DNA of 64,000 nucleotides from 21-14-0-10-47-8 sp966211795 (GTDB lineage Bacteria > Bdellovibrionota > Bdellovibrionia > Bdellovibrionales > Bdellovibrionaceae): contig CBIHNW010000001.1 of assembly GCA_966211795.1 (NCBI GenBank), positions 124,001-188,000 of the forward strand, read 5' to 3'. The notes under the pieces are model-generated. The model had not been told where the DNA came from. It made no database searches and saw only the letters and a program-made list of their open reading frames with translations. Each line of letters opens with the position of its first letter. Position 1 is the stretch's first letter. Positions 1 to 8,632 of this stretch are shown here, one piece after another. The translations under genes and the position numbers were made by a program.

Positions 1-698
1 GCAGCCGGTTTCGCTTCGGGCTTCAAAGGAACAAATGCGGCGGCCTTTGGTTCATCCGGCGTTTTCACCAGCTTTTTCTTCTCTTTTTTCTCTTTCTTTG
101 CCTGCGCCTGACTTGCAAAAAAGTCCTTTGGCCACAAACCTTTCAGACCTTTTAAAGCTTGTAGCGCTCGCATGGGCCAGGCCATCAGCTCTTGGACTGT
201 TTTCTCGGAATAGAAAACGACAAGGACGGAGGCGGCACTCCACAGTATGATTTGCACGCCGACCTCGTTGAAGGCTTTGATCAAGACCTGGGAAATCCCA
301 AGCCCAATAATTCCGCCTAGATAGATCTGGTTTTGGTAGATTCGAGTTTCGGGAGCATAAACCGAAACCAAGCTACTGAGAGTCAAAATCAATAAAGACG
401 CCCAGATCAGCTTCAGATCCTTGAAAGAGACCTTCTCGCCCTGGAAGCTCACGACTGCCATGCGAAAAAGCCCCACCGCGAAGAGCCATGCCGACAAACC
501 GAAAAGCTGGAAAAGCCCGTCAGCCAAGAAGCTCCCAACGTAGCCACAGTAATTGGCGACCTTGAGCTTTTGACCGATAGAGTTGAATGAGGGGTCGGCG
601 GGATGAAAGCTCCCCAGTGCCAGGGAGACAAAAAACGCGGCCCCAAAAAAGAAAATACCGAATACGTCCTGCTTGAACTTTTGGAATAGTCGACTCAT
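1..698 (-). CDS. ftsK: DNA translocase FtsK, N-terminal part (runs off the window)
   Basis: Open reading frame from an ATG at 698 to the window edge, about 232 codons with no stop. The N-terminal 170 or so residues hold four strongly hydrophobic segments separated by short loops (one begins FGIFFFGAAFF, a later one reads LIWASLLILTLSSLVSVYA), which is the layout of the 4TM membrane domain of FtsK/SpoIIIE. A lysine-rich stretch (KKEKKEKKK) and an alanine/proline-rich linker then begin, as in the FtsK linker before the motor. The motor and gamma domains lie outside the window, so the identification rests on the membrane domain and linker alone. FtsK pumps DNA at the septum and promotes dimer resolution at dif. 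Confidence 0.8.
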   Translation of the reverse strand, partial: MSRLFQKFKQDVFGIFFFGAAFFVSLALGSFHPADPSFNSIGQKLKVANYCGYVGSFLADGLFQLFGLSAWLFAVGLFRMAVVSFQGEKVSFKDLKLIWASLLILTLSSLVSVYAPETRIYQNQIYLGGIIGLGISQVLIKAFNEVGVQIILWSAASVLVVFYSEKTVQELMAWPMRALQALKGLKGLWPKDFFASQAQAKKEKKEKKKLVKTPDEPKAAAFVPLKPEAKPA

Positions 699-825
699 CC
701 CTTAAGGTTACGAAATCTTACATAGGCTGAATAGACCTGAAAGACTCAGTCTTGACTTTGGTCTTTCTTGGCCTCAAACCCACATGTAGCAGCACATTTG
801 ACCAAGATCTAAGGCCCGAATTTTC

Positions 826-1464
826 ATGATTAAAATCAATGAAATCTTCCATTCCATTCAAGGCGAGACGACCTACGCAGGATTGCCAACGGTTTTTGTC
901 CGCACCACCGGCTGCAATCTGCGCTGCACCTATTGCGATACGAAATACTCGTATTATGAAGGCGAGTTCCAAAGCGTTGAGGACATCCTCAAGAAAATTG
1001 AATCTTTTGGCGCGCCTTATGTCTGTATCACCGGTGGCGAGCCATTACTGCAAAAAGAAGTTTTACCTTTGATGAAAACATTGTGTGATCGAGGCTACAA
1101 AGTTTCGCTTGAAACCAGTGGCTCGAAATCATGTCACGAAGTTGATCCGCGGGTTAAAATTATTCTGGACGTGAAGACTCCGGATTCGGGAGCAACGGAT
1201 TCTTTCCTGATGGAAAATTTAAATTTTGTGAATGAAAAAACAGAATTTAAATTTGTCATCTGCAGTGTCGAAGATTTTGACTGGTCAGAAAAATTTTGTC
1301 GTCAACATGATTTATTCAAAAATTTTATGGTTTTATACAGTCCATCATATGGCCAAGTCTCTGAACGCTGGTTGGCTGAAAATATTTTGGAAAAAAAATC
1401 GCCCGTGCGCTTGCAATTGCAGCTTCATAAATATATCTGGAATGCCGACTTGCGCGGTGTTTGA
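826..1464 (+). CDS. queE: 7-carboxy-7-deazaguanine synthase (radical SAM)
   Basis: 212 residues, the usual length for QueE. It makes 7-carboxy-7-deazaguanine from 6-carboxy-tetrahydropterin, a step towards queuosine in tRNA. The radical-SAM cluster motif CxxxCxxC is at C30, C34 and C37 (CNLRCTYCD), the substrate-side start IFHSIQGE is at residues 7-14, and a GGEP motif follows at about residue 72. The C-terminus (LQLQLHKYIW, then RGV) matches the QueE family end. No other queuosine genes are in the window. It is divergent from ftsK. A/T-rich stem arms (1460-1469 and 1476-1485) overlap the stop codon and could weakly end transcription. Confidence 0.93.
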   Translation: MIKINEIFHSIQGETTYAGLPTVFVRTTGCNLRCTYCDTKYSYYEGEFQSVEDILKKIESFGAPYVCITGGEPLLQKEVLPLMKTLCDRGYKVSLETSGSKSCHEVDPRVKIILDVKTPDSGATDSFLMENLNFVNEKTEFKFVICSVEDFDWSEKFCRQHDLFKNFMVLYSPSYGQVSERWLAENILEKKSPVRLQLQLHKYIWNADLRGV

Positions 1465-1587
1465 AAAAGAATTTCCTTTTTCAAAAATCCCGCTTGTCGA
1501 TGAAGAGAAAAAGTTTTAGAACGCTCTCTCTTCAGAAACATCTGAAACAATTAATCTGAACTAACTGATAGTTATAGTGGGAGTGAC

Positions 1588-1887
1588 ATGACGCCGAACC
1601 TGAACAGTTCCGACAATCTTTTCGTCGCCAATCTTCAAGCTGTGAGCCTCGAGAAGCTCGTGAAAAGCAAATTGGAAGTTCTCTTCCAACAACAAAAAGA
1701 AGCGCAAGTCGAACTCAACGGCCTCTACAACGTGGTTCTTGAACAAGTCGAGCGCCCTCTGCTCGAGATCGCTTTGCGTGCCTACAACGGCAACCAGGTG
1801 AAAACCGCGCAAATGCTTGGCATCAACCGCAACACTCTGAAGAAGAAAATTGACAACTATAAGATTCGAGTCAAAAAACTCAATTAA
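1588..1887 (+). CDS. fis: Fis-like DNA-binding protein
   Basis: 99 residues, the same size class as E. coli Fis (98). The second half matches the Fis core closely: LNGLYNVVLEQVERPLL is the dimerisation helix region and GNQVKTAQMLGINRNTLKKK is the helix-turn-helix. Fis is a nucleoid-associated protein that bends DNA and influences rRNA promoters, recombination and origin activity. Here it stands alone between queE and dnaB, not downstream of dusB as in gammaproteobacteria. NtrC-type activators end in a similar helix-turn-helix, but this is a free-standing short protein with no AAA+ domain. The identity of the fold is secure; orthology to enteric Fis is likely. Confidence 0.82.
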   Translation: MTPNLNSSDNLFVANLQAVSLEKLVKSKLEVLFQQQKEAQVELNGLYNVVLEQVERPLLEIALRAYNGNQVKTAQMLGINRNTLKKKIDNYKIRVKKLN

Positions 1888-2019
1888 GCATTTGAACCAC
1901 CAGTTCTTGCATCAGCGGGTCGCTTTGTCCGACAACTTGAACGAGACCCGCATTCTTCTTCAGAAGTGATCCGCAAAAGCCGATGGTCCAATGAATTCAA
2001 GGGCTGAGAGAGGGGACTC

Positions 2020-3447
2020 ATGGCAACTCGAATTCCACCACAGAACATCGAAGCAGAGCAGTCGATTTTAGGCAGCTTAATGCTCGAGAAAGACGCCTGG
2101 GACTCAGTCGTCGATGTTATTGCTGGCTCTGACCTCTACAAGCCCTCTCATCAAAAAATCTACGCAGCCATTGAAGAACTTCACCGTAAAAATCTGCCTG
2201 TCGACTTGATCACCGTTTCCAACTTGCTTCAAAGCAAGGGCGAGCTCGAGCAAGTGGGTGGGGCCGATTACTTGGTCGATCTGGTGAACCGCACGATCTC
2301 TTCGGCCAATATCGCCAGCTACGCAAAAATTGTGAAAGATAAATCTCTGCTTCGCCGTCTGATTCACGCCAGCTCTCAGCTGATTGAAAAAGCGTATGAA
2401 GAAGATTTCACCGACGTCGAAACTTTCATCGATCACGCCGAAGCTGAATTTTACAAGCTGGGCGAAAACAAAAAAACCGAAGGTCTGATCAGCGCAATCG
2501 AAGTCGTAAAATCCAGCGTTGTGAAGATCGAAGAACTTTACAAGCGTCGCACCGACATCACGGGCGTACCGACCGGCTTCACCATGTTGGATCGCATGAC
2601 TTCGGGATTGCAACCGGGCGAATTGATCATCATCGCCGCTCGTCCTTCCATGGGAAAAACGGCCTTCTCGTTGAACTTGGCTCAGCACATGGCTTTGCGG
2701 GCGCAGAAAACGATTGCTTATTTCTCTCTCGAGATGGGTCGCGATGCGGTCATGATGCGTGTGTTGGCCACCGAGGCCCGCATTAACGCCAAAGACATTC
2801 GTTCTGGAAAAATTGCCGATAATGTTTGGCCAAAGCTGATCAACGTCGCCGGCCAGGTCAGTGATTCGAAATTCTTTATCGATGAGACTTCGGGTATCAG
2901 CCCTTTCGAAATTCGGGCGCGCGCGCGCCGTTTGAAAGCCCAGGTTGGCCTTGATTGCATCATCATCGACTACTTGCAGTTGATGGATCTCAAGCAAAAG
3001 GTCGAAAGCCGAGAGCGCGCAGTTTCCGAAATTTCGAAAACACTGAAATCGATCGCCAAGGAATTGGCCGTTCCGATCATCGCGCTTGCGCAGCTCAACC
3101 GGGGTGTCGAGGGTCGTGCAGATCGTCGTCCAATGCTATCCGATCTTCGTGAATCCGGATCCATCGAGCAAGATGCCGACGTTATCATGATGCTTTATCG
3201 TGACGACTATTACGATAAAGAAGATCCAGACAAGCAAGGTCACGCCGAAGTCATCATCGGTAAACAGCGTAATGGTCCGACAGGAACGGTCCGCCTCAAG
3301 TGGGAGGCCGAATTCGGTCGCTTCCGCGATGCCGATCCAGAGACTCAACATCCACTGCCGCCGCCGCAACCTCCTCCCGCTGGCGCCACTGCCGGTGGTG
3401 CGGGTCCTGGTGGCAAGCCTCGTAATTTTGCTCCGGGTGTTGTCTGA
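2020..3447 (+). CDS. dnaB: Replicative DNA helicase DnaB
   Basis: 475 residues. The N-terminal domain starts with the typical PPQNIEAEQSILGSL, and the RecA-like motor carries Walker A ARPSMGKT at 207-214. Later motifs FSLEM, DYLQLM and LRESGSIEQDAD are all present. DnaB is the hexameric helicase that unwinds DNA ahead of the replisome. The start ATG follows a GAGAGGGGACTC purine-rich ribosome binding site. Its last 30 or so residues form a proline- then glycine-rich tail (HPLPPPQPPPAG, later AGGAGPGGKP) that most DnaB proteins lack. It follows fis at a distance of 132 bp. Confidence 0.97.
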   Translation: MATRIPPQNIEAEQSILGSLMLEKDAWDSVVDVIAGSDLYKPSHQKIYAAIEELHRKNLPVDLITVSNLLQSKGELEQVGGADYLVDLVNRTISSANIASYAKIVKDKSLLRRLIHASSQLIEKAYEEDFTDVETFIDHAEAEFYKLGENKKTEGLISAIEVVKSSVVKIEELYKRRTDITGVPTGFTMLDRMTSGLQPGELIIIAARPSMGKTAFSLNLAQHMALRAQKTIAYFSLEMGRDAVMMRVLATEARINAKDIRSGKIADNVWPKLINVAGQVSDSKFFIDETSGISPFEIRARARRLKAQVGLDCIIIDYLQLMDLKQKVESRERAVSEISKTLKSIAKELAVPIIALAQLNRGVEGRADRRPMLSDLRESGSIEQDADVIMMLYRDDYYDKEDPDKQGHAEVIIGKQRNGPTGTVRLKWEAEFGRFRDADPETQHPLPPPQPPPAGATAGGAGPGGKPRNFAPGVV

Positions 3448-3473
3448 TTTCTAAAAAATATTTCGACTTCAAA

Positions 3474-3932
3474 ATGCTCTTTATTTTGGGCTCGGGTTTC
3501 GTTGTCTTAGCCGCGATGATGATCATTGGACCAAGCCAGTCGCTGGACGCTCGATTGTATTATGATCAGATGGACGTCTGGAGTTTTTTTGTGTCCCTCA
3601 GTCCCGAACAAGCCAGCCGTTACTTTGTGAACGAGCTGCTCGACCTGGTTTTCATTTTTTTGTACTCGTCATTTCTGGTATTGAGCTTCCAACGATTGAC
3701 CGGTTGGAAAAAGTCTTATTGCAAGATTGGCTACCTGCCTGGCGCATTCGATTTGGTGGAAACCGCTTGGATCTTATCGACATTGAAAACCGGAATTATT
3801 GCGGGTCCTATCTTATGGATGGGTACGGTTACTTTTCTTAAGTGGACCAGCGGAGCCATCGTGGTTCTCCTCCTGGCATTTACGAGGGGCCGACACTGGT
3901 TAAAAACCCGTCAGCCCACCTCAAATTCATAG
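3474..3932 (+). CDS. Hypothetical membrane protein
   Basis: 152 residues with about four hydrophobic segments (near residues 1-20, 55-72, 88-108 and 115-138). The N-terminal part reads as a membrane anchor followed by an external loop (SQSLDARLYYDQMDVWSFF). I do not recognise a named family and see no catalytic motif. It starts 26 bp after dnaB with no good ribosome binding site, so it may be translated from dnaB mRNA; the start is uncertain. Its stop lies only about 28 bp from the end of the convergent pmbA gene. Confidence 0.6.
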   Translation: MLFILGSGFVVLAAMMIIGPSQSLDARLYYDQMDVWSFFVSLSPEQASRYFVNELLDLVFIFLYSSFLVLSFQRLTGWKKSYCKIGYLPGAFDLVETAWILSTLKTGIIAGPILWMGTVTFLKWTSGAIVVLLLAFTRGRHWLKTRQPTSNS

Positions 3933-3959
3933 CACGTGCTCTCGACCAGGACGTGAACT

Positions 3960-5318
3960 CTACGACTGACCTGCAATCGACATCTCGGGAATAAACATAT
4001 CCGGCGCCAAGACCGAACCGCCATCTTGATTGTAACGCCGGCTCAAGCTTTCAACATTATTCAAAAGGGACAACAGGTTTCCGCTGACCACCATCTGGTG
4101 CAAGGGGCGAACCTTTTCGCCACCCTGATACAAAAATCCATAAGCGGGGAGCGAAAAATCCAATGTCGTCGCGTTGAATCCCGAATGAAGGGCATCGACA
4201 GCGGTGATGTAAATCATTTCGTTCGCCGATTTTAACAAATCATCAATCGAAGATGTCCCGGCTTCGATAATGGTGTTCGAAGGGGCGACGCCCATCTCTC
4301 CACCATTTCGTGAAGCATTGGCCGTGTGTTTCAGCCCCAACTTTTCCGACAAATGCGAGTTGGTCAGATAGGACTTTAACTTCCCTTTTTCGATCAAGGT
4401 TGTTTTTTGAGAGCTTGCGCCTTCGGAATCAAAGGGCCGAGCTCCTCCCAGTTCCGTCAAAAATGGATCATCCAGCACGGTCAGCTTATCCGAAATGATT
4501 TTCTGATCCAGCTTCTGATTTAAAAGCGATGTTCCTTCATCCAAAGTTTTAGCGGAAAGATGATGAATCAAAAAATCAATCAGCTCAGAGACGACTTCGT
4601 TGAAAAGAACGACGGGATAATTTCCAGACTTGGGCTGGGTCGAACCCAAAAGCTCGATGGAGCGCTTGGCGGCTTCCTTCGCGATTTTTTCAGCGCTGAG
4701 CTGGTGAGGCTTTCGCACAAAGTTTGAATAACCGCCGCTTTTCGATTCATTCTCGTGCTTTGAAAGAGCGTAAGAGAAAGCCGAGATTCCGGCCGCTTCC
4801 GTGAAAACATCCAGTCCCAGTGAATTCATCAGCTGCCGACGTCCTTTGCTTTCGCCATAACGACTGTAAGGAACGTTTTGCACTTTGGGATCATATTGCA
4901 AGGCGACTGTCTCCAGCTGGCGCGCAATTGCTAGCTTGGACTCCATTGAAACCTTTTCGATGTCGGTGCTGACCAAGTGCATCGGGGCGGGCTTCCCGGT
5001 CGGTTTGAAAAGCTTCTGTGCTTCGGTTTCAGATTTCGCTTCTTTACTGAGGTCCTTGGCGGACCGCAATGCTTCTTTATAGGTTTCTAGCAGCGAGTCT
5101 TTTGAAATTTTCTCGGTTGTCGAAAAGCCTGCACCTTTTCCATAAAGAACCCGCACGCCGGCCGACAAAGATTGATCGAAAGAATATTTATTCAGTTCAC
5201 CTTGATTATAGTTGGCTGAAAAACTTTCCGAGTCTGAAACAACCATTTCAACTTCGGCACCATCTGCTTTCGCCGCTCTTTCTAACTCTTGAAAAAAATC
5301 TTTTGCCGTTTCGATCAT
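3960..5318 (-). CDS. pmbA: PmbA/TldE family protease partner
   Basis: 452 residues with family length and features of PmbA (TldE), including the conserved ending region with GNLLSLLNNVESLSR and GSVLAPDMFI. With TldD it forms a complex that degrades unfolded peptides and processes modified peptides. PmbA itself lacks the metal-binding motif and acts as the partner subunit. Its ATG overlaps the stop of tldD by 4 bp (ATGA), so the two are translationally coupled. This overlap strongly supports the start. Confidence 0.92.
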   Translation of the reverse strand: MIETAKDFFQELERAAKADGAEVEMVVSDSESFSANYNQGELNKYSFDQSLSAGVRVLYGKGAGFSTTEKISKDSLLETYKEALRSAKDLSKEAKSETEAQKLFKPTGKPAPMHLVSTDIEKVSMESKLAIARQLETVALQYDPKVQNVPYSRYGESKGRRQLMNSLGLDVFTEAAGISAFSYALSKHENESKSGGYSNFVRKPHQLSAEKIAKEAAKRSIELLGSTQPKSGNYPVVLFNEVVSELIDFLIHHLSAKTLDEGTSLLNQKLDQKIISDKLTVLDDPFLTELGGARPFDSEGASSQKTTLIEKGKLKSYLTNSHLSEKLGLKHTANASRNGGEMGVAPSNTIIEAGTSSIDDLLKSANEMIYITAVDALHSGFNATTLDFSLPAYGFLYQGGEKVRPLHQMVVSGNLLSLLNNVESLSRRYNQDGGSVLAPDMFIPEMSIAGQS

Positions 5319-6712
5319 GATGCTCGTCCCCCAACCAGAATTTTAGACACCAAAACCGCCGGCTGACCCACGGCTGCTGGAATCGATCCGCTGACCGAAC
5401 CACATGTTCCCGCGGCAAGCTTCAATTCGTTGCCGACCTTGGTGATCAATCCGAGCGTCTTGATACCTTGACCGATCAGGCTTGCGCCTTTGACCGCGCC
5501 TTGAAGCTGTCCATTCTTAATCAAATAGGCTTCCCGGATCGCAAAATTATAATCTCCGGTGCCTGGATTCACGGATCCACCACCCATGTCTTTTGCGTAG
5601 ATTCCAAAATCCACATCACGAATCATCGATTCCAAACTGTCGTTACCGGCCGCGATGAAAGTGTTTCGCATGCGTGATGTCGGCGCGAATTTATAGTTTT
5701 GCCGACGACCGCTGCCGGTGATCTTGTGCCCGGTTTTTTTGCTACCAAGCTGATCCACCATGTACGACTTCAAGACTCCGTTTTCGATCAGCGTCGTTTT
5801 TTTCGTCGTATTTCCTTCGTCATCAAACTGCAGTGATCCCCAACCACCTTCGATGGTTCCATCATCGATGGCCGTCACGCAGTCTTGCGCAATTTTTTCG
5901 CCGAGCTTTCCGCAAAAAACAGAGGCATCTTTTGAAACCGAAGTCGTCTCCAGTCCGTGTCCACAGGCCTCGTGAAAAATAACGCCGCCGAATCCGTTGT
6001 CGATGATGACGGGCATTTCGCCAGCCGGTGCAAAATCTGCACGTAAGATGGTCAGGGCCGAATCCACGGTTTGCTTGGCCCATTGATCGACCGAAAGATG
6101 TTCATAGAACAAAGCATCCGTGACCGAAAATTCGTTGGAAAGAAAACTTTCTTTCTTTCCGTGCTCCTCGACGTACACTTCAAAAAAAGTGCGATAGTGA
6201 GTGCGCACGTCTTCGACGTGCACGCCGGCCGAATTGGCAATTTGAACTTTTTGAACCTTCTCGATCAAGGCCGGCTGAGTTTGCGAAACCAAGGAGCTCT
6301 GTTTGCGTGCCGAACGATCCATGTTTTTGAGGAATTGAAATTTTCGGTCTCGATCAAAATTCCAAGGCATTTTGACGTCACTGCCAATTTCATCAAATGT
6401 GGTAACGGGATCTTCCAATTGAAAGGCCGGGGCCTTTCGTTGCTTTCCGGTCTTTGCTTGGGCGGCGATGCGTGCCGCTTTGATCAATCCACTTTCGGTC
6501 AGATCGTTGGTCGTAATGTAAATTTCTTCTTTTCCAAAATGGACTCGAATTCCCGCGCCGTACTGTCGGCCCACCACGGCTTCTTTCGGCGTGGAATCGA
6601 TGACGCTAAGACGGCTCGAGTAACTTTCTTCCGCAAAAATTTCGGCAAAATCTGCTCCCGTTGACAGAGCCTCGTTTAACGTTTTATCGACAACGCTTTT
6701 TGCAATAATCAT
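5315..6712 (-). CDS. tldD: Metalloprotease TldD
   Basis: 465 residues. The TldD zinc motif HExxxH is at 247-252 (HEACGH) inside FHEACGHGLETTS, which is diagnostic. Downstream conserved blocks are DGTIEGGWGSLQFDDEG and TGDYNFAIREAYLI. TldD is the catalytic subunit of the TldD/PmbA cytoplasmic protease. It is the first gene of a two-gene operon with pmbA. No substrate such as a microcin is encoded nearby, so the pair probably has a housekeeping peptide-turnover role here. Confidence 0.95.
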   Translation of the reverse strand: MIIAKSVVDKTLNEALSTGADFAEIFAEESYSSRLSVIDSTPKEAVVGRQYGAGIRVHFGKEEIYITTNDLTESGLIKAARIAAQAKTGKQRKAPAFQLEDPVTTFDEIGSDVKMPWNFDRDRKFQFLKNMDRSARKQSSLVSQTQPALIEKVQKVQIANSAGVHVEDVRTHYRTFFEVYVEEHGKKESFLSNEFSVTDALFYEHLSVDQWAKQTVDSALTILRADFAPAGEMPVIIDNGFGGVIFHEACGHGLETTSVSKDASVFCGKLGEKIAQDCVTAIDDGTIEGGWGSLQFDDEGNTTKKTTLIENGVLKSYMVDQLGSKKTGHKITGSGRRQNYKFAPTSRMRNTFIAAGNDSLESMIRDVDFGIYAKDMGGGSVNPGTGDYNFAIREAYLIKNGQLQGAVKGASLIGQGIKTLGLITKVGNELKLAAGTCGSVSGSIPAAVGQPAVLVSKILVGGRAS

Positions 6713-6808
6713 ATGAACCTCATCAGACGTTCAGAGTATCGCGAAGCAAGGGTCAGCAGAAGAAATCTTTCCTTATAGAGACTAAAATCCTAATGCATGG
6801 TTCAATTT

Positions 6809-7651
6809 TTATTTTTGTCGCAAAATCTTCTTCAGCAGCGAGCGCTTGACGCGTTTTTGTGTTAACGCAGGCTTCTGGAATGCGTCCCAGTTTTTTAATG
6901 CCATATCAACATCCTGATTCACGGAAAAGAATTGGTCGATCGCCTGTTGATATTCTTGCTTTTGATACCAATAGTGAAAAATCACATCATCGGCGGCGGA
7001 AATCGAAGTCTTGGTTTGAAGATAAAACGAAACGGCCAGTTGCTCCATTACATGTTTTTGGTAAAGGGCATAAGATTGGTCCGTCAGCTCCAGCATGAGC
7101 GGCAACAAATATTTATTTTTCTCGGCAAGGCCCAAGAAGCCCGCGTTCCACATCTCGGTGGATGGACCGATTCCCACCAGCTCATTGCCAATCTGAAAGT
7201 GATGCTTTTTAACGAATTTCAGAATTTTTTTAGAGAGAGGATCAGTGTTTTGTTCCAAAGCGCCCTCTTTCACGTGCATCAGGCTGATGCGATCGTTCAC
7301 TTTTGAAAATAGGGTTGTCGGCGGTTTGGTAAAGTACGTGTCGCTGTCGCAGTAGAAAAGGCAGCCCTTAAATTTCGTTCCGGCATCGATCAAGATCTCG
7401 AGCTTCAATCGGTGCACAAATTGGAGCGGCCCCTTCCACTTGCTGATCTGCTCGGGCGTTAATTCGAACAAACGGACGTTTTGCCTGTTTTGAAAAAAGT
7501 CTTCAAAGAATTTTTTTTGATCGGTGTAGATCCAAACTTCTAGATCTGATGTGTCGGGGAGCTGCTTCAACAAAGAAAGAACGGAAAACTTCGTTTGCTG
7601 AAGAATATCCACTGAACCATAAGCTTGATAAACTAAAACCTTTTTTTCCAT
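6809..7651 (-). CDS. Putative glycosyltransferase (GT-A fold, DxD)
   Basis: 280 residues. It begins KKVLVYQAYGSVDILQQTKFS, a nucleotide-sugar-binding type opening, and has a D-S-D motif at 102-104 (FYCDSDTYF), the metal/nucleotide-sugar signature of GT-A glycosyltransferases. A downstream MWNAGFLGL motif resembles the acceptor region of GT8-like enzymes. It ends in a basic tail (KRVKRSLLKKILRQK) that could touch the inner membrane. It is third in an operon after the sugar-nucleotide genes, 3 bp from galE, so it probably transfers a sugar made by that pair to an envelope glycan. The acceptor is unknown. Confidence 0.65.
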   Translation of the reverse strand: MEKKVLVYQAYGSVDILQQTKFSVLSLLKQLPDTSDLEVWIYTDQKKFFEDFFQNRQNVRLFELTPEQISKWKGPLQFVHRLKLEILIDAGTKFKGCLFYCDSDTYFTKPPTTLFSKVNDRISLMHVKEGALEQNTDPLSKKILKFVKKHHFQIGNELVGIGPSTEMWNAGFLGLAEKNKYLLPLMLELTDQSYALYQKHVMEQLAVSFYLQTKTSISAADDVIFHYWYQKQEYQQAIDQFFSVNQDVDMALKNWDAFQKPALTQKRVKRSLLKKILRQK

Positions 7652-7654
7652 TAT

Positions 7655-8632
7655 TTACGTCTTAATAAAGTGGCTTTCATGCCAGCGCGCGGCCGTGGCG
7701 ATTACGTTTTCCAGACTCGAGTGCTGGGGCCACCATCCCAACTCTTTTTTCGCCTTCTCGCCGGAAGCCACGAGCTTTGCTGGATCTCCGGCTCTGCGGG
7801 GGCCTATCTGGATCGGCACTTTGCGCTGAGTGATCTTTTCCACCATATGAACAATTTCTCGAACAGATGACCCATGCCCAGTTCCTAGATTGTAAAATTG
7901 AAATGCCGGCGCGCTCATTTTTTCATACGCTAAGATATGTGCCTCGGCCAAATCCGTCACGTGAACATAGTCACGAATGCAGGTTCCATCTTTTGTCTCA
8001 TAGTCTTCCCCGAAAATCGTCAAGTGTGGTCGCCTTTGAAAGGCCGCATCCAGCGCAACCGGTATCAAATGAGATTCGGGTTCGTGGTCTTCGCCAATCT
8101 CACAATCAACATCGGCGCCGCTCGCATTAAAATACCGAAGCGCGGTCACTGACAAGTCTCCTGCTTTCACGAGATCGCTGAGAATTTGCTCGACCATCAA
8201 TTTGCTTTGTCCATAGGGATTGATCGGCACCTGGGCTTGCTCTTCCGAAATCGGAAGCTGCGCAGGGACGCCGTATGTCGCGCAGGTACTCGAGAATATA
8301 AATTTACGAACTCGTGCACGTTTCATGGCCGATAGAAGCTGCATCGTTCCCAGAACATTGTTGTGATAATATTTGAAAGGATTCTGAACGGACTCGCCAA
8401 CTTCGGCGAAGGCTGCAAAGTGAAAAACCGCCTGAATGTCTTCGTTTTTCAAAATATCTGTGAGCTTTTCTGTTTCGTGAATATCGCCTTTGTAAAAAGG
8501 CCCCCACTGAACGGCCCAATCATGACCAATCGACAGATTATCAAATGCCACCGGCGTGATTCCACGCTTTGCTAGCGCTTTACAAGTGTGGCTACCGACG
8601 TAACCCGCACCGCCAGTGACCAAGACCTTCAC
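7655..8632 (-). CDS. galE: UDP-glucose 4-epimerase
   Basis: 325 residues from the chosen GTG start at 8632, just short of the usual 330-340. It interconverts UDP-glucose and UDP-galactose. The NAD motif GGAGYVGSH comes right after the start, with the catalytic YxxxK in NPYGQSK and the family block RYFNASGAD. The reading frame stays open upstream to 8731, but that part is the antisense-free overlap with the previous gene. The GTG overlaps the upstream stop by 4 bp (GTGA) and places VKVLVTGG at the N-terminus, as expected for the Rossmann fold. Confidence 0.93.
   Translation of the reverse strand: MKVLVTGGAGYVGSHTCKALAKRGITPVAFDNLSIGHDWAVQWGPFYKGDIHETEKLTDILKNEDIQAVFHFAAFAEVGESVQNPFKYYHNNVLGTMQLLSAMKRARVRKFIFSSTCATYGVPAQLPISEEQAQVPINPYGQSKLMVEQILSDLVKAGDLSVTALRYFNASGADVDCEIGEDHEPESHLIPVALDAAFQRRPHLTIFGEDYETKDGTCIRDYVHVTDLAEAHILAYEKMSAPAFQFYNLGTGHGSSVREIVHMVEKITQRKVPIQIGPRRAGDPAKLVASGEKAKKELGWWPQHSSLENVIATAARWHESHFIKT

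Noticed and set aside
1460..1485. A/T-rich stem at the queE stop
   Set aside because: Stem has almost no G-C pairs and no T-run after it, so it is not called as a terminator.
1880..1996. Minus-strand frame of 38 codons in the fis-dnaB gap (reads GFCGSLLKKNAGLVQVVGQ in part)
   Set aside because: It looks protein-like but would need an ATT start, has no ribosome binding site and matches nothing I know.
2104..2997. 297-codon minus-strand frame within dnaB
   Set aside because: Antisense shadow of a highly conserved gene, with no family motif.
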